From the NCBI GenBank assembly GCA_037693485.1, contig CM075346.1:123988001-124052000 (forward strand): a stretch of DNA of 64,000 nt. Direction: 5' to 3'. The position numbers and the translations under genes were made by a program. The first letter of the stretch is position 1. The number at the start of each line of letters is the position of its first letter. The DNA comes from Kitagawia praeruptora (lineage: Eukaryota > Streptophyta > Magnoliopsida > Apiales > Apiaceae). A model generated the notes under the pieces. The model was given only the letters and a program-made list of their open reading frames with translations. It was not told the origin of the DNA and did no database searches. This document shows positions 34,859-47,500 of this stretch, one piece after another.

Positions 34859-35117
34859 TTATAAGTTAACTTTTTTTTAAAATTTTTTTTTCAAAATGTT
34901 TGTTTTTCATATATAACAATGGATATCAATGGATAGATCTCGATGAATAGGGAAATTTGATATATACATATCAATTTTTTAATGAACGGATCGAGAGGTA
35001 TAAGATTTTGAAGATTTGAAGGATATTATATATTGCGTGTATCGAGAAATAAGTTATAAGCCTAAGTTGAATGTTAGGATTTCCTAACATTCAACTTATC
35101 AACATATTAATACCTTA
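34859..35117. other. Short AT-rich spacer
   Basis: AT-rich sequence between the broken Copia element and the inverted-repeat element. Nothing recognisable. Confidence 0.5.
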
Positions 35118-35561
35118 TATATAATAAGCATAAGGGATATTTTATCCAAATTTTTGGTCGTTGTCATTATACTACCAAAAAACATATGATCCGTTGGATT
35201 AAAAGTCATCCGTTTAAAATATAAATTATATCCTTATATATTTATTTATAACTTTCACTTTGTTAATTTACTATAATACCCTTTCTTTATCGATTTGTTT
35301 TTTTTCTTCATCATTAGAATTAAATTTAATTTAAAAACATCTTTATAAGAGGGATCTTATCCAAATTTTTGGTCTAGTCACTGTACTACCAAAATTATAT
35401 GATCCGTTGGATTGAAACTAGACGATCAAGATTCAATCACATAAAAAAGAAATTATAATCTAAAAAGGATATAATTAGAAAATGTTGTATTAGAAGTGAA
35501 TTTTAAAAGAAAATTATAATCTAAAAAGGATATAATTAAAAAAGTTTGTATTATAATTGAA

Positions 35562-38500
35562 CTAGCGTTCTACCCGTGCTACGCACCGACCAATAAATTG
35601 TATTAATTAATATAAATATATTATTTTAATTTTTATTTAGAAAAATATATAATTTTATTGGAATGTTAATTAACGTAAGTATAAAATTACTTATCCGTGA
35701 ATTCATACCAATTGAATTAATAATAATATTATGAACCACTCATCAAAACAAATACAACCCCCGTTTAAAAGTTCAAAATCCCTCTTTATTGTTTTTTTAA
35801 AATTTAGCTTTCGTTTTATTTCTCTCTTTGTTAGAGAATATTTCTACGTATCATGTTAAAAAAATTTCACCCATATTCTGAGAATTCGGCATATTTATTA
35901 AATATCGAATCCTTAAAATATTTATTTCTTAAAATATTTATTTCTTAAAATATTAATTTATTGAAAATATATGTATGGTCGTGGTTAATTTTTCGATTAC
36001 ATATTAAAAATGTGTAGAAACTTAATCCTCACGACTCCAATAAATCATTAGACTATCTATAAAAAAAAAGTTGCATGTTTTAGCGATATGAGAAAGGATA
36101 TCTACTGTGCAAAATATATGAAACGAACGTAGTTATATTAATACAGTTAAATCTCGATAAATGAATATTCGATAAACGAATAATCTCATCAAATGAATAA
36201 TTTTTTTCGGTCCCGACATAATAGAGATAGTGTTTTTTTTACCTCGATAAATGAATAATCTCGATTAATGAATAAAATTTTCCAGTCCCGAGCGTATTCA
36301 TTTATCGAAGTTTAACTGTAAAAACTTACATCTAATCTAGTTTGCTATATGATTGTTCAATATCATTTTTACAAATTATATGTCCTTTTATTAATGAATT
36401 GATTAACTATAAAAAATAATATTTATCAACTAACCAAACAAATTCAATATATCGCGTTATTGGAGTAACATATAATTGTTAGATTTTATGGTTATTGCTC
36501 TTAGCTTATTTGTAAATACAACTTAAAATGTGCATTTTCAGTTTGGAATTTTGTATTTTGGTTTTTTTTTCTTAGTAAAACATGGAATAATAATTTTAGT
36601 TTTGTTTTATTTTAAAATAAGACATATGAAAATGAGTATCACCTTGACTAACTTGTGAAAATAAGGTATTGTCCATAAAATTGAAATCAAGTGTGTAATA
36701 TATAAATACATAATCACATTATTATATATGTGTCCTTGTAATTCAGATTTTGGGTTAAATAACATGAAATTCATTTTCCTTTAATAGTGAGTATATTTTT
36801 CCTACATATATAAGAAGAAATAGCTTATGTAGACCTGACAAATCGTTTTGTACATTCATGTCATGTACTTTATGGTCTTGAACGAAAATAACATGATATT
36901 AAATCGTGTACCTAAAATTTGAACACAAAATGACACTAAATTACGCAAATTTTTTCGTGTACACAAAATGAAATGAAATACGCGAATAGAAAAAATATAG
37001 CAGTTATATGAAATATTACTATGTATTCAAGTTATGTAAATATATAATTATATGTCTTAGAACAACATTGAGATGTTACAAAACAAAACTAAGAGTAGCA
37101 CGTATGGTAGTCTCGCAAACAAAATGAAACCCTCCTTTTTATTTTTTCTTATTTCTCGTTAACAAATATCTCTCTTTGTGTAGAATCTTTCTACCAAGTT
37201 ATTTAGTTTTCTTAGCCATTTTTTTATGCTTTGTTGATATAAAAAAAAATATAGTCAGCCAACCAAGCAAATTCAATATATGCTCTTAGGTTAAGATATG
37301 AGAATTGATACTATTACTTTAATTCAAGAATACAAAATTCAAAAAGGCACCGTTTTATTAAAAATAATACGGAGTATATAATTGTAAGTGTATCAACCTT
37401 TTTATTTATCATTATTACAGTAATAATTTTTATAACGAAACCGTAGCTGCTGATGCCCTCTCTCTCTCTCCAACTTTCTCAAAAGATGTTAAACTAAAGT
37501 TTAGGAGCTGATATCAGTTTTTTAAGTTTTTTTTTAAAAAAATTTAATTGATTTTTTTTATTTTTCAATAAAAATATCATTGAGAGTATAGTAACCCGTT
37601 GCCCGATGGTGGATTTTATTTATCATAATATTAGATTTTGTACTAACTCCTTGTAAATGATAAGCCCTATTTTCTTTTTCTTGATTTTACTTTGGCTTTC
37701 ACTAAATATTTCTCTTTATTGAGAGCCTAAAATATCTCGTTCGTGGATTTTGTCTACCAATATATTAGATTTTGTTATATTAGTTCATTGATTTGGATAG
37801 TATAGAATCACAGTTCTGGTCGGTTGTTTGAATACGTTATGACAAATCAGATATACATATTCCTCACGTTTATAACAAATTGTTAGATTATCTCGCCGAA
37901 AAGACTGTATAATTTAGTGATATAAGCTAGAGATGTACCATAATTGAAGATTTGTTCAATGATTGAATAAAGGAAATTAGTGAATAATTTACTATGTATT
38001 TGTTCAATTTTAATTGTTTTTGTAGATGTTGTAGGCCCTTTTATTGATGATTTTTGCAGGTTTGATTATTTTTATGTATGACATATGTCCTTTTATTGAT
38101 GAATTAATTATCAATAAACAAATAGTGATTTGTAAGAAAATTTGTGCTAAATTGACAAATTTATTATGAAAATATTCAACAAATATATTTTTGAGTTTAT
38201 AAAAAAATCAAATTTTTGAAGGTATGGATTTTATCCAAGTTATCTAAAATTTGATTTCAAATTCGATTTTTTCAGATTTTTAGTTAAGTTAGATTATAAT
38301 TATTTAATATCGATTATAATTGTACAATATATATTATAAAAAAAGTTATAATGTATGATAATATGATTATGACTAGCTTTATATTAAAAGAGTGGTTAAT
38401 TAATGAATGATTAATTATGAAATTTAATTTAAAATATATAGTCTTATGTCGTGATTGATTTCAAATTAAAATTGTGTTTTTCAAGTAAAGATTTTTTGAT

Positions 38501-38710
38501 TTAAAAAATAGGTATTTGTGGATATGTTTAATAAAATCAGTATAGTATTTAAATTAGAAGTGTTAACTAACCATGGTTAAAGAGGTAGGGTGAAGTTGTA
38601 AAAAAGGAAATGTCTAAATTTTAGGAATTAGTTCTGATTGGTCCTAAAATAATTCCTCGATTTTTATTGGTTAACTGACGTATGGTAGACTCAGGTATTA
38701 TAATAAAAGA
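35562..38710 (-). mobile_element. Non-autonomous Helitron, minus strand (3149 bp)
   Basis: Read on the minus strand, it begins TCTTTTATTATAATACC (38710) after an A. It ends with the hairpin GTGC-GTA-GCAC, then GGGTAGAACGCTAG (35562), followed by T. Joining the flanks (ATTGA + TTTTAAAAAG) restores a continuous tandem array, which independently supports both ends. No Rep/helicase ORF was found; a MITE lies inside it. Confidence 0.85.
36144..36318. mobile_element. MITE, Tc1/Stowaway-like ends (175 bp)
   Basis: CAGTTAAATCTCGATAAATG and the complement of CATTTATCGAAGTTTAACTG form the termini, flanked by TA. The interior repeats CTCGATAAATGAATAAT on both arms. Confidence 0.8.
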
Positions 38711-39401
38711 TTTTAAAAAGAAAATTATATTCTAAAAAGGATGTAATTAAAAAAAGTTATGTTAGAATTGAATTTTATTTTTTATTTATTAGTATTAAAA
38801 AATTTCATATTTAATATTTGGCCTCTATCTTGAGATCTAGAAATCAGATTTGAATGATTTTACAATCCATGCGAACCTCATAAAATTATCTTTAATTTAG
38901 TGATGCTTTAATAATTATTATTCAATTAGAAGCACTCAGAATATCAAGAGAAAATATAATTACGAATTTTTACATTAATCCTAATCTATGTAGAAGTTCT
39001 ACATTGATAATGCTATCAATTGTAGAAAACCTAATTGTATATGATTTAAATCATTGACATATACATTTTCATATTCCAATATAAATATACTTTTTATTTT
39101 ATAACATATTAAAATATAAAACATTTTTTTATGCTATACCCAACGATTTTCATCTATTTATTTTAAGATCTTTGTCGTCCGGAGGAATAGACGATTATCA
39201 AAATTTTGGACAAAATCTATCTTATATAAATATATATACGGAGTACTTTTTAGTTTATAACATATTAAAATATAAAACATTTTTTATGCTAGATCCAACG
39301 GTTTTTATCTATTTATTTTAAGATCTTTGTCATACGGAGGAATAGACTACCGATTATCAAAATTTTGGACAAAATCTCCCTTACACTTATTATTAAAATT
39401 G

Positions 39402-40020
39402 TATTTGATTGTGAGTAGAACTGTCTTTAAATAATTATAAGAATATTTTGATAATCAAAACGAATTATAAGTAGAATTCATAAATCAAATAGAATTTTCA
39501 ACTTAAAAATCATCAATTTCTTCTCTTTTTTGTTTCTGTGTAGATTTAATTATATTAAACCATCATTAATTTAAAGATTATTTTGTTAATTTCATGTGGG
39601 CTGTAAACTTCCAAATCAAATTTTAAAATTCAAGATAGAGTACAAATATTAAATCGAATATGTAAAATCTTATATATATCAATTTTTAGAAACCAATTTG
39701 ATATGTAAATTAATAACTTATAAAATTCCATAAAAGTAATATAATTGTAGATATTAAAAAGGAGTCGTGCGTTGCACGAGTTATAAACTAATAAATCATA
39801 AGTTGAGCTAAAACTTAAATAGGTAAATATGCCTCCGTTCTTATGGCCTTATAAGCCTAACAGTAATATGATAAAACAAACATGCCCATACTATAGTATA
39901 GTATAGATAAGGATATAATTGGGTCACCTAATTACTAGCGTATCAGCCCAAAACAAATATATAAGGTGAGCCCAATAACAATAGTAACGCACCAATATAC
40001 GTTATTTTGAGTTCATCTTC
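39402..40020. other. Upstream region of the NEDD8-protease gene
   Basis: AT-rich, with the Helitron-like end at 39791. ATGCCCATACTATAGTATAG lies at ~39881. The promoter lies here, but no single TATA box stands out; transcription probably starts near or after 40000. Confidence 0.4.
39771..39791 (+). mobile_element. Possible isolated Helitron 3' end
   Basis: CGTGC-GTT-GCACG is followed by AGTTATAAACTAA and then T, the layout of a Helitron terminus ending CTRR. No matching 5' TC start was identified, so its extent is unknown. Confidence 0.45.
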
Positions 40021-41706
40021 TTCCTCTCTTTCAGTCACTTAAATTCCACCATTGAAGTTTGGGGAAGAAAAGGGAAACGAAAGCCACGAAGACGGATTAA
40101 CCGGTAGAGCATATTAGGGCTTTAGCTTTATTGTGAGTAAGTTGGTATTGTGCTAAGGTACGGATTTCATCTCCTTCATCATCAATTCTGAAATCTCTCC
40201 CTCATAATGAATTGAGATTCGTGTTCTTTTACATTACTTTGTATCTTAGTTGTGAAATTTTCAGGTTTGGGGATATGTTTTAGCTTCCTATATTGACTGA
40301 TTTCTCACAATTCGGAGTTATAACGAATGGGTTACGAACGAAACAAAACATATCCCCAAACCTGAAATTTTCACATACCTCTTATGACCTTCATTTTTTA
40401 CTTGTACTTTGTTTTTTTTTTTATAATTTCCGCATTGTATTATCATACGAATATTGTGTTGCTTATTATGTAGATACTCCCTGATATGACTCTCCATTAC
40501 ATTAGAATTTCCAGTTTGGAATTATTTAGTAATACCATCAATCAAAAGTTTTGTGGCTCCCTTTGGCTTAGATGATAAACTCCGAGTCGAACTTGTGAAT
40601 CTTGAGTACATGTGCTTTCTTAACTCACCTGCCTAATATTTCTTCCTATAAGATGTATACACTGATATATGTGTTATTTTCAGTTCCCCAGCCTTTTCTA
40701 TTAGTAAGCCTACAACTCAAATGTATATGTGACTTAGCCTAGGGAACACACATCCGCTGTTAAATTTACTTAAGAACTGAATACAAGTATTTACTTAAGA
40801 AACTACACACATAACTGCCACACCCGCTGTAGTTTGTTATCTTGCTTCAATTTTTGGTGTTCTTCTACCTAACATTTTCTTCTTCTTGTTTTTACGCCTC
40901 TTTCAGATATGGGAGATAAGAAGGTATTGAACTACAGGGGTATTGTAGTGCAACGTTCAGACCTAGACACTCTACGAGAAGGATGCTTTCTCACTGACCA
41001 AATCATTGCTTTCTACTTCACTTACTTGTCTTCTTCCTTCAACACCAAAACTGATACACTGCTAGTTTTACCTTCCATCTCTCAATTGATTACTAACTGT
41101 AAGGATGCCAAGTCTGTTGAAGAATATGTTGAGTCTTGCCAAATGTCGAGCAAGAGGCTTGTCCTTTTTGTCGTAAATGACAATGAGGAGGATTTTGTTG
41201 GGGGCAGCCATTGGAGCATCCTTGTGTATGATAGGACCAAGAATCTATTTCTTCATTTTGATAGCATCAAGGGACTGAATACTCCTTATGCCCTGAAGCT
41301 TTACGATGCCCTCAAAGAATTCATGGGGCCAGGTGGTGAATCTTCAAGCCCACATACTTCATCATCTTCGCTGAAGAAACACAGGAAAAAGAAGAAAAAC
41401 GTGCAACCTGTTAACAGAGGGTCAAAATCCACCGTGCCAGCTGTAGCCGGAGAATCAGAAGCCACTGCACTTGCTGGTTTGCCCATGTTCACGGAATGCG
41501 AGACGACCCCTCAACAATCAAATGGATATGATTGTGGTCTGTACGTGCTAGCCATTGCCAGGGCAATCTGCCAGTGGTGCTCCCCCGAACATAGTGGCAG
41601 TGACATGATTTCAACAATAGAGAAGTATGTTGATCATTATTCTGTGGAGATGAAAATGCGAAGTGAGGTGTCGGATATCATACAAGAGATGGCTGCGGAT
41701 AATTGA
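40020..41706 (+). CDS. NEDP1: NEDD8-specific cysteine protease (NEDP1/DEN1/SENP8 family)
   Basis: The coding part is one exon, ATG at 40909 to TGA at 41706, 265 residues. It is a Ulp1-type (C48) protease with H101 (GSHWSILVYD), D118 (LHFDSIKG), the oxyanion glutamine in PQQSNGYDCG (202/203) and C209. This family removes or matures the ubiquitin-like NEDD8/RUB, acting on cullins and other conjugates. QQSNGYDCGLYV and the whole-length single domain favour the SENP8 group over SUMO proteases. A Lys-rich loop (about 155-165) between D118 and the glutamine makes it longer than the ~226-residue Arabidopsis protein. The 5' leader appears spliced: a donor AAG|GTACGG at 40158 and acceptor TTTCAG at 40906 put the intron just before the ATG. 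Intact, probably functional. Confidence 0.93.
40158..40906 (+). other. Predicted 5'-UTR intron with a long inverted repeat
   Basis: Plausible GT (40158) and AG (40905-40906) borders surround AT-rich sequence. Inside, GGTTTGGGGATATGTTTT (40264-40281) pairs with AAAACATATCCCCAAACC (40345-40362), and with flanking GAAATTTTCA/TGAAATTTTC the stem reaches ~30 bp around a ~63-nt loop. The unusual hairpin could be a foldback remnant or affect leader processing. Confidence 0.6.
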
Positions 41707-42156
41707 GAGGTCAAAACTTTTATTTGAATTCTAGCGGATACTGCTTCTTTTGTAATAATTAGTACTTGGTATTTAGCTTTATACATGACAGAAGCATATT
41801 CTTGTGAATTAGTTGATTGTACAAAAGTGTCAATGATTTTGACACTAGTTGATCGAGTTTTGGACATGTTCAGAACTGACAACTTAACTGACAACTTTGA
41901 CAATTCGTTATATTAGTTTACTCCAACTTTGACAATCATTACTTGAGATCTGGAAAATCAAGACTTCAAATTGGAGAAATATTGAACTTGAGACTTGTAA
42001 ATTGTTGAACTTGAGACTTGTAGAGTAAAGTAAATTCAGTCATAAACACATAGCACTATAGCAGTGAAGTAAAGAACAACAAAGGGCTAAGTGTTTTTTC
42101 TTCGACTAACTTGAAGTATGAACTGATGATATAAAGCAATTTGAATAAAAGCCTAA
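41707..42156. other. 3' UTR and intergenic sequence
   Basis: This follows the protease stop codon. CTTTTATTTGAATTCTAG and TTTTGTAATAATTAG at ~41720-41760 are suitable poly(A)-signal context. TTGAACTTGAGACTTGTA is directly repeated at ~41984 and ~42005. No gene. Confidence 0.6.
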
Positions 42157-42745
42157 TAGCAAGTCCAGCTCCTTAAATGATTCCTAAAAATATAATAAAA
42201 TAATGATTCTTAGTAATTTAGGAACTTTATTTTGTATATCAAGTCCAACAACCATCCTTAAATTCAATCCTTATTATTATTGAGAAAACTGGGCCTGAGG
42301 TTATCCTCAGGCAATCTTCCTGAGATTAAAAGATTTTCTTCCTATAAATCAAGTGGTCCCGCAGGGGCAATTTTGTAAATGTAATTTTTTCTATAGTAAT
42401 TTACATATATAGCCTTAAAATTATATTACAAATCTTCTAATCTCAGGGGAAAATCCTGAGGACAACCTCAGGCACCTCAAGCTCATTATTATTATATTAA
42501 TAAATTAAAATCTAACTACTTATTTGAATTTCAATCAATAGAGAAAAAGAAGTATAAAAAGGAGGGAAAGATTTTTTAATTAATAAAAAGAAAGTTAGGA
42601 ATGACTAGACATTCCCTAAAAGTAGAATGGCTAGTGGTGGCTAGTGATTTAGGAAATCACTAGGAAGCTGTTGGAGCAAGATTTTTGGTTAAGTTCCCTA
42701 TTTTTTGATTTAAGAATTGAAATAAGGAAGCTGTTGGACTTGCTC
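42157..42745. mobile_element. MITE (TAA duplication) containing a second MITE
   Basis: TAGCAAGTCCAGCTCCTTAA on the left mirrors AAGCTGTTGGACTTGCTC on the right, with TAA on both sides (42154-42156, 42746-42748). The interior carries another insertion (42281-42485). Confidence 0.65.
42281..42485. mobile_element. MITE with ~10-bp target duplication
   Basis: GCCTGAGGTTATCCTCAGG and CCTGAGGACAACCTCAGGC lie inside terminal inverted repeats starting TGAG and ending CTCA. TTATTATTAT flanks both sides (42271-42280, 42486-42495). The length of the duplication fits a Mutator-derived element. Each arm also folds on itself (CCTGAGG/CCTCAGG). Confidence 0.8.
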
Positions 42746-42750
42746 TAATA

Positions 42751-43669
42751 AACCAAATCAAACCAAACCAAACATACCCAGTATATCCCGCACAGAGCAG
42801 GGTCTGGGGAGGGTGAGATGTACGCAGACCATGCCCCTACTTCTTACGGTAGGGAGGCTGTTTCCGTGGAGACCCCCAGCTTAGTGCACAACAGAAAAAT
42901 AGTGTGTGATATTTACAAAGGCTTCATAAATTTTGGTAAAGATCGCAGTCATACCTGAGCCCATGGCTTTGATCGCATGGGACTTACCTACGAGGGGGTT
43001 GTCCACTCCGTTCTCGAAACACTCTGATCTAAGATGTCTCCTCTCACAGATCCCTGCGCCCATGGTTTTGGACATACTAAGATGACACCTAGCCAAACTC
43101 CCTGCAACTGCAAAACCAGAAAACAAAAGACAAAAAAAAAAAAATAACAGACCAACGAAACAGAGAAAAGAGAACGAAAAGATGAACTTCTAAGATAAAG
43201 CTAACCGAGATAACCCAACTCTGAGGCTCTCAACAACAGACCCGCTCCCTAAAAGAGAATCCACCACTCTGATCTTGCGTCTCCAAGCGCACCTATCAGC
43301 GGTCATGGTCTCATTTAAGTTTAAGGCCTTCAAATCCAACCTAAGCTGCTCTTCCCATGACCTCCTCGGTCTGCCTCTCCTCCTCACCCCATCAACCGAA
43401 AGACTCTCGACCCTTCTCACCGGGGCTTCAGCCAGCCTCCTACGGACGTGGCCGAACCATCTCAACCTCCCTTCCCTAACTTTCACAGAAAAAGGCGCTA
43501 CCTCAAGCTCGCTCCTAAAAACCACATTCGGGATTCTCTCTAACATCGTGTGCCCAGAAGACCACCGCAACATCCTCATTTCAGCTGCTTCCAACTTGCT
43601 CTCGAGGACCTTCTTTGCCACCCAACACTCCGAACCATATAACATCGCAGGATGGATTGCCGCTTGCTC
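42751..43669 (-). mobile_element. 5'-truncated RTE-type LINE
   Basis: Minus-strand coding (43669-43190) gives the C-terminal end of a LINE ORF: PAMLYGSECW, AAEMRMLRW, RLRWFGHVRRR, APVRRVE, RRRGRPRRSWEEQLRLDLKA, all typical of plant RTE-clade elements. After the stop a 3' UTR runs to 42751 and contains GGTCTGCGTACATCTCACCC and a short GTTTGGTTTGGTTTGATTTG tail, as RTE elements have in place of a long poly(A). Everything upstream of the last ~160 residues is missing. Inactive. Confidence 0.88.
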
Positions 43670-44255
43670 TAATATAGTTCCGAAACAACTAGATAGTAGT
43701 GCTTCAAAACTTACTGAAACTACATGATGGTTAACCTTAACAAAGTAGTATATTTAAACCAAGGAGTCTTATATTGTTGCAAAGTCTCAACTGAATTACT
43801 GAACCATATGACAGTTAAAGGCATAAGAGAAAGCAAAGATGATGAAGAGTAGATACATAAACAAGATATATTGATTTAACAATTTAGCACATGCTTGTTC
43901 CCTTTTCCGGAGCAGATAAAAAGTTTTAACATTTCTTCTCGACACTCTATTATATTGAGGCGTTTCTAGGATGAGATAACTCATTCAAAAAAGTTTTTCG
44001 CAAATTTGTGTTCCAAAAAAATTCCACAATTGTGCTTTCGGATTAAAAAGAAAAAAAAAATTGGAAAAAGTATGAAATGTGCCTTTTTTTGAAATTTTAT
44101 TAGCAATTAATTAGTATTAGTTGTAATTTGACCATAAATGTATGGTAATTTTTTGAACACAACACTCTTAAACCAGATTTCAAATTATAAAATGACCATA
44201 TTAGATACAAATTATCGGATGTGTCATATTAAAATAGTTGATTTTATACAACACA
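43670..44255. other. Intergenic sequence upstream of the duplicated segment
   Basis: AT-rich, no gene recognised. The homology to 26862 onward begins at 44256. Confidence 0.5.
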
Positions 44256-44588
44256 TTAGACAATAAAAAAGAAAGAAACAGTACATAAATAGTGTAGTCT
44301 TTTGTGGTTCCTCATATTCGGTCCCAATGTGACATGCTCCATCCAATTAAATTAGGACTCATTTCCGCATTCACCGTGAGCTTGTCAAGATGCATTGTCA
44401 TTTTGTTACCGCCATGCACAACAATTTCAATCCTTCCTCCATTTTGATCTCTTTTTCTCAATGTTATACTTATTTCTTCTACATAACTTAGGTGGCTGAC
44501 CCCTGTATTGATGTTGCTGCAATTTTTACAGCCTCAGACAACAGGCAACATCAAATTTCAAATATATGCATTTAAAAAATACGAATAA

Positions 44589-47500
44589 ATGGATCTTATT
44601 CCATTATTCCCTCGAGAATTCGATGAGAAATGCAAGTCGGTATTACAAGTGCATTCACGGGGATTGTTGGGTTCGAGTGTGGGATTAGATAGGAACTTTC
44701 TGGGGTATGCATTGACGCGTCTTCTTCTGCAGTTGGGTCTCATTTCATTTGTTACGCAATCACTTCATTTACTTCTCAGGCGCTTCAATGTCCCTCGAAT
44801 TACCTCTGAAATCCTGGTAATTTTTTCCATTACATGCGCACACATTTTTTGATGTAGAGAGACAGACATATATGGTGTGAAAAAATGAAGTTATTCATAT
44901 TGCACTTATGCAGACATTATAGGTATTTCAAGTAATTATGTAGTAAAATTATTTGTTTGTCGAAAAACAACCTTTGTTTCTACGGACTTGTATGTTGGTC
45001 ATAAATTGGGAATGAGTCTAATGACTTCAGAACTATAGCCACTCACAGAGTAATGTTTGTATGATTTACGAAACAATGAACTTACGCGTCTCAAGTTCAG
45101 TCTCAGACGAGTGATTTTCTGATTTGTTGCGCGCACTTTAATTTCAAACAAATGAGAAGATTTCATCCTAGACTTGCGATAAATACTTGTATATTTTGTT
45201 TATTATATTATATATAGAGGCCATTGTTCCATGGAGAACCATCTTACGTGGAGAACCGTGGAGAACCACTTAAAATACATTATAATTGCTTTATATATAA
45301 GGGCCCCGCAGGGGCATCTTTACAAAAAAGTCTTATAATTCTATACTCTATCTATTTATAAAAAAAAATTACAAAAAAAAAATTTTAAAAAAAAATTTCA
45401 AAAAATGATGACGTGGCAACATTTTTTAAAATTTTTTTAAAAGTTTTTTTAAAAGTTTTTTTTTTGATAAATGGATAGAGGGTAGAATTATAAGACTTTT
45501 ATGTGAAGGGGCCCCGCCAGGGGCCTTATCTAAAGTACTATTTTAATGCATTTTAAGTGGTTCTCCACGTAAGATGGTTCTCCATAGAGTGGGACTCTAT
45601 ATATAGAAGGTACTGGATTGTCTGTTTTGTTGTTTAGAAGTTTTCTGATTATTACTTGTTCTGAGAACTCTTCTTTTCTACACTAGTATATTCTGTTTTT
45701 ATTACCGGATGGCTTACACCCAATAACTAAGATCTTAGCAACTAAAGAATAGTAATTGAAACAAAGAGCCTGTACAGAACTATTCTCATTACTCTGCATC
45801 TTATTGGTGATTTTGAACCTCTTTCGTTGTACAATTGCGTGCAGGCTGGTATTTTGTTAGGAAAAACTGTTCTGAGACGAATCATCGGTGACACCCAAGA
45901 GAAAATGTTTCCAGCTAATGATATCATACTAGATGCATTTGCCAAAATTGGGTTTATTATGTTTATGTTCCTTGTTGGAGTGAAGATGGATCCAGGCTTA
46001 GTACGGAAAGCCGGAAGAAAGGGGTGGACCATAGGCCTTGCCTCATCAATCTTCCCTATTATGGCAGCAACTTATATGTCTAACCAATTTGACATTTTGT
46101 TACCACTTTATCGAAGACCAACTACTAAATCAATTGCTGGAATACTAACTAATACACCTTTTCCTGCTATTGTTGCCCTACTCGTTGACCTGAAGATCAT
46201 CAATTCTGAGCTTGGGCGCCTTTCGTTGGCATCAGCATTAATAAGTGATTTGAGTAGCACATCTTATACTGTGATCTCAGCTAATTTACGAATTGCATTT
46301 GCAGGAGTGAATCCTATTTTAGCTTTACAATCCACTTCACTTGATGTGATGTTACTTTGTGTTATTATGATCACACGACCCTTCTTTTTGTTAATTATCA
46401 AGTCAACACCGGAAGGGAAGCCAGTCAAGAGAATCTACATTTCTATCATTTGCGCTTGGGTTCTCGCATCAGCCATTATCAGTGACAACTTGGGGCTCCC
46501 GTATCAACTTGCTCCATTTCTTATCGGTTTGACAGTGCCTGACGGACCACCTTTAGGAGCAACTATTACTGATAGACTTGACACATTTGTCTTGGGTCTG
46601 CTAGCTCCACTAATGCTGACCTATGCTGCTATAAATATTGATGTATTCATAGTTTATGATGTCAGTTACCTAGGATTCTTATGGGTCGTAATCATCATTC
46701 TTGTTGTAGCAAAGTTTTTGTGTGTTTTTCTTGTGGCATTACTGAAAGGTGTTCCAGTCAAAGAGGCCGTCACTCTTGCCTTCATTATGGGTTCTCAAGG
46801 CGTGGTCCAAGCTGCACTATATGACCTGAATTTCAAAAATCAGGCACGATTTCTTAAATATTTGAACAGTTTTTCATAGTTGTGATTTTTACTTTTTTTG
46901 TTCGAAGGTGGGGGGTTCGTTAATTTACTACAAATCTTTTCAGATATCTTAATTGTATCCTGGGCTAAACAAGGTAGAGGAAAAAATATTTTGTCTATTT
47001 ACAACACAGTAGCCGTATATATATTTCACCTATCTAAATTGATAAACGCCCATTTTCTATAGGTAGATTGTAAATGTCATGTTAGTTATCTTGAAGAACA
47101 AAACTAATTAGTGTACTTTCTTGTGGTGCAGACAATAGATGATGTAGCCTTTTCGGCAGTAATATTATCAGTTTTCGTCGTGGCGACATTTACTCATATA
47201 ATGGTACAGTTCCTCAATGATTATACAAGAGTTTACACTGGCTACCAGAAAAGAAGCATTCTACACACAGGACTTAATTCTGAACTCCGAGTAGTGACTT
47301 GCATCCATCGGCAAGATGATGCGTTGGCTGCCATAAAGTTATTAGAAGCTTCTAATCCTTCCAGGGAGAACCCCCTTTCGGTATATGCACTTCATCTTGT
47401 AGAACTTGTGGGACGAGCCACACCACTCTTCATCAACCATAGCTTAGGTCAAAAGAATCAATCAGGTGGCTCTCGCTCTCAACAGTTGATCAATCTTTTG

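Larger units (their letters stand above)
35445..38780. repeat. ~70-bp tandem repeat, interrupted by the Helitron
   Basis: Units containing AAAATTATAATCTAAAAAGG, then AT-AATTAAAAAA and TAGAATTGAATTTT, occur at ~35445-35510, 35490-35561 and 38711-38780. The second and third become contiguous when the Helitron is removed. Confidence 0.7.
35118..39401. mobile_element. Inverted-repeat element split by a Helitron
   Basis: The left side contains TAATAAGCATAAGGGATATT (from ~35120), and the right end read on the minus strand gives TAATAAGTGTAAGGGAGATT (ending ~39400). Each arm carries a second copy of the CCAAA(A)TTTTGG block (~35345 and ~39210). Removing the Helitron at 35562-38710 leaves ~1.13 kb with short direct repeats in the middle. 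The ends suggest a MULE-like or foldback element, but I cannot read a clean target duplication. Confidence 0.55.

Noticed and set aside
39881..39907. Minus-strand Helitron 5' end (TCTATACTATACTATAG) pairing with the terminus at 35562
   Set aside because: The alternative end at 38710 restores the interrupted tandem array exactly, which this one does not.
43275..43727. 150-residue plus-strand ORF
   Set aside because: It is the antisense shadow of the RTE LINE coding region.
45742..46032. Minus-strand ORF overlapping CHX exon 2
   Set aside because: Shadow of the CHX coding frame on the other strand.
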